From the NCBI GenBank assembly GCA_964607835.1, contig CAZSLL010000003.1, forward strand, positions 17,682 through 81,681: a stretch of 64,000 nucleotides of DNA, given 5' to 3'. The notes beneath the pieces were generated by a model. The model saw nothing but the letters and a program-made list of their open reading frames with translations, did no database searches and was not told the DNA's origin. The DNA comes from DAOVFN01 sp964607835 (GTDB lineage Archaea; Aenigmatarchaeota; Aenigmatarchaeia; QMZP01). The position numbers were made by a program, and so were the translations under genes. Below, piece by piece: positions 63,423-64,000 of this stretch; the stretch's first letter is position 1; each line of letters begins with the position of its first letter.

Positions 63423-64000
63423 ATGAAACACATATTCGCGATTTTGGCATCCATGCTGGTCATAGGTCTTATGCCTGCATTCGCCGCCGCACAGACCACT
63501 GTTGACACCTACTGGAGCGGTTCCGGATACATGGACTCAACCTTCACAGCAGGTGATGACGCCCATTCCAACTTCGAGACAAGCGGAGCAGGGATATGGG
63601 GCCAGTTCAATGCCATTGACCATGACAACAACCCATACAACTACGGCGTGGATTCTGTTGACAGCTTCGTTGCTGCATCCGTGAGCAATGGATGGATGAA
63701 GTTCACCAACGAGAGGCTCGACAGCAAGAGCATGTACGGTGACGCCGGCCAGAAGTCATACACATACATAGGAACAGACGACTTCGGCGAGATGTCATGG
63801 GGAAGCGGGACCAACTACGCTTCAATGTCAAATTGCCAGTATTCAAGGAGCCCCAAGACCACAAACGGCAAGAACTTCGAGGCAACAGGCAACTACGTGA
63901 TTGAGCACAGCCTGACAGACGCTGACAATGACGGCGCCGCTGTGGTGGCATACGGTTCCGGCTCTGCCCAGATAAAGCTTCAGGGCGAGAAGGCATCAGG
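63423..64000 (+). CDS. secreted surface protein, 3' end outside window
   Basis: 192 residues visible, open at the window edge. Signal peptide IFAILASMLVIGLMPAFAA then a Ser/Gly/Asn/Tyr-rich extracellular domain (TVDTYWSGSGYMDSTFTAGD), consistent with an S-layer or adhesin protein. GGAGGA precedes the ATG. Confidence 0.75.
   Translation, partial: MKHIFAILASMLVIGLMPAFAAAQTTVDTYWSGSGYMDSTFTAGDDAHSNFETSGAGIWGQFNAIDHDNNPYNYGVDSVDSFVAASVSNGWMKFTNERLDSKSMYGDAGQKSYTYIGTDDFGEMSWGSGTNYASMSNCQYSRSPKTTNGKNFEATGNYVIEHSLTDADNDGAAVVAYGSGSAQIKLQGEKAS

Overview
The window is a chromosome segment of an archaeon. It carries HerA, an MCM helicase, SMC, CDC48, FtsZ, a histone, prefoldin, archaeal ribosomal proteins (eL18, uL13, uS9, uS10), archaeal SRP RNA, a geranylgeranyl reductase and class III signal-peptide pilins. 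Most genes are leaderless: a TATA-like box sits about 25-30 bases before the start codon. The pilin signal peptides, the many small conserved membrane or coiled-coil proteins and the compact genes suggest a DPANN-type or Altiarchaeota-like lineage. This is inference; no database was searched.

Layout. 0-7.4 kb: partial EamA transporter, HerA, a two-intron tRNA-Met, a sugar nucleotidyltransferase, UMP kinase and a three-gene membrane operon. 7.5-14.3 kb: MCM interrupted by a 552-residue homing intein, IMP dehydrogenase, a pilin, peptidyl-tRNA hydrolase and prefoldin. 14.8-16.5 kb: a ribosomal protein operon. 16.8-24.3 kb: tRNA-Leu, tRNA-Gly, tRNA-Pro and tRNA-Thr, surface proteins, a frameshifted GATase-like gene, two tandem HIT proteins and a dtxR-feoA-feoB iron operon. 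24.3-39.9 kb: housekeeping genes, AmrS, rhomboid, ftsZ, an aldehyde dehydrogenase, SRP RNA, TrmO, and geranylgeranyl reductase with its ferredoxin. 40.1-51.3 kb: a short-armed SMC, a pilin with its platform protein, CDC48, Memo, histone. 51.4-58.9 kb: pyrimidine synthesis (pyrD-pyrK-pyrC on minus, pyrF-pyrE on plus). 59-64 kb: small membrane proteins, a PIN protein, two ribbon-helix-helix regulators with an ArsR-type regulator, a PgaB-like glycosidase and a partial surface protein.

The strongest unusual signal is in the tRNAs. All five tRNA genes are broken by two to four introns each, twelve in total. They lie in the anticodon loop, the T-loop (near 59/60), the D-loop, the variable arm and the anticodon stem (29/30). 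Many are far longer than typical archaeal tRNA introns, and some fall into at least two sequence families shared between different tRNAs and positions, with compensatory base changes in their stems and a possible pseudoknot. Removing the introns I propose leaves RNAs of 71-75 nt (about 84 for Leu) with complete cloverleafs.

A second signal is an island at about 54.8-59.9 kb. Its genes have strong Shine-Dalgarno sites, prefer ATC over ATA for isoleucine and are followed by GC-rich hairpins, unlike their neighbours. It holds pyrF-pyrE preceded by three tandem paralogues that look like phosphoribosyltransferase-fold proteins without the PRPP loop. Everything here is read by eye; no folding, alignment or database search was run.
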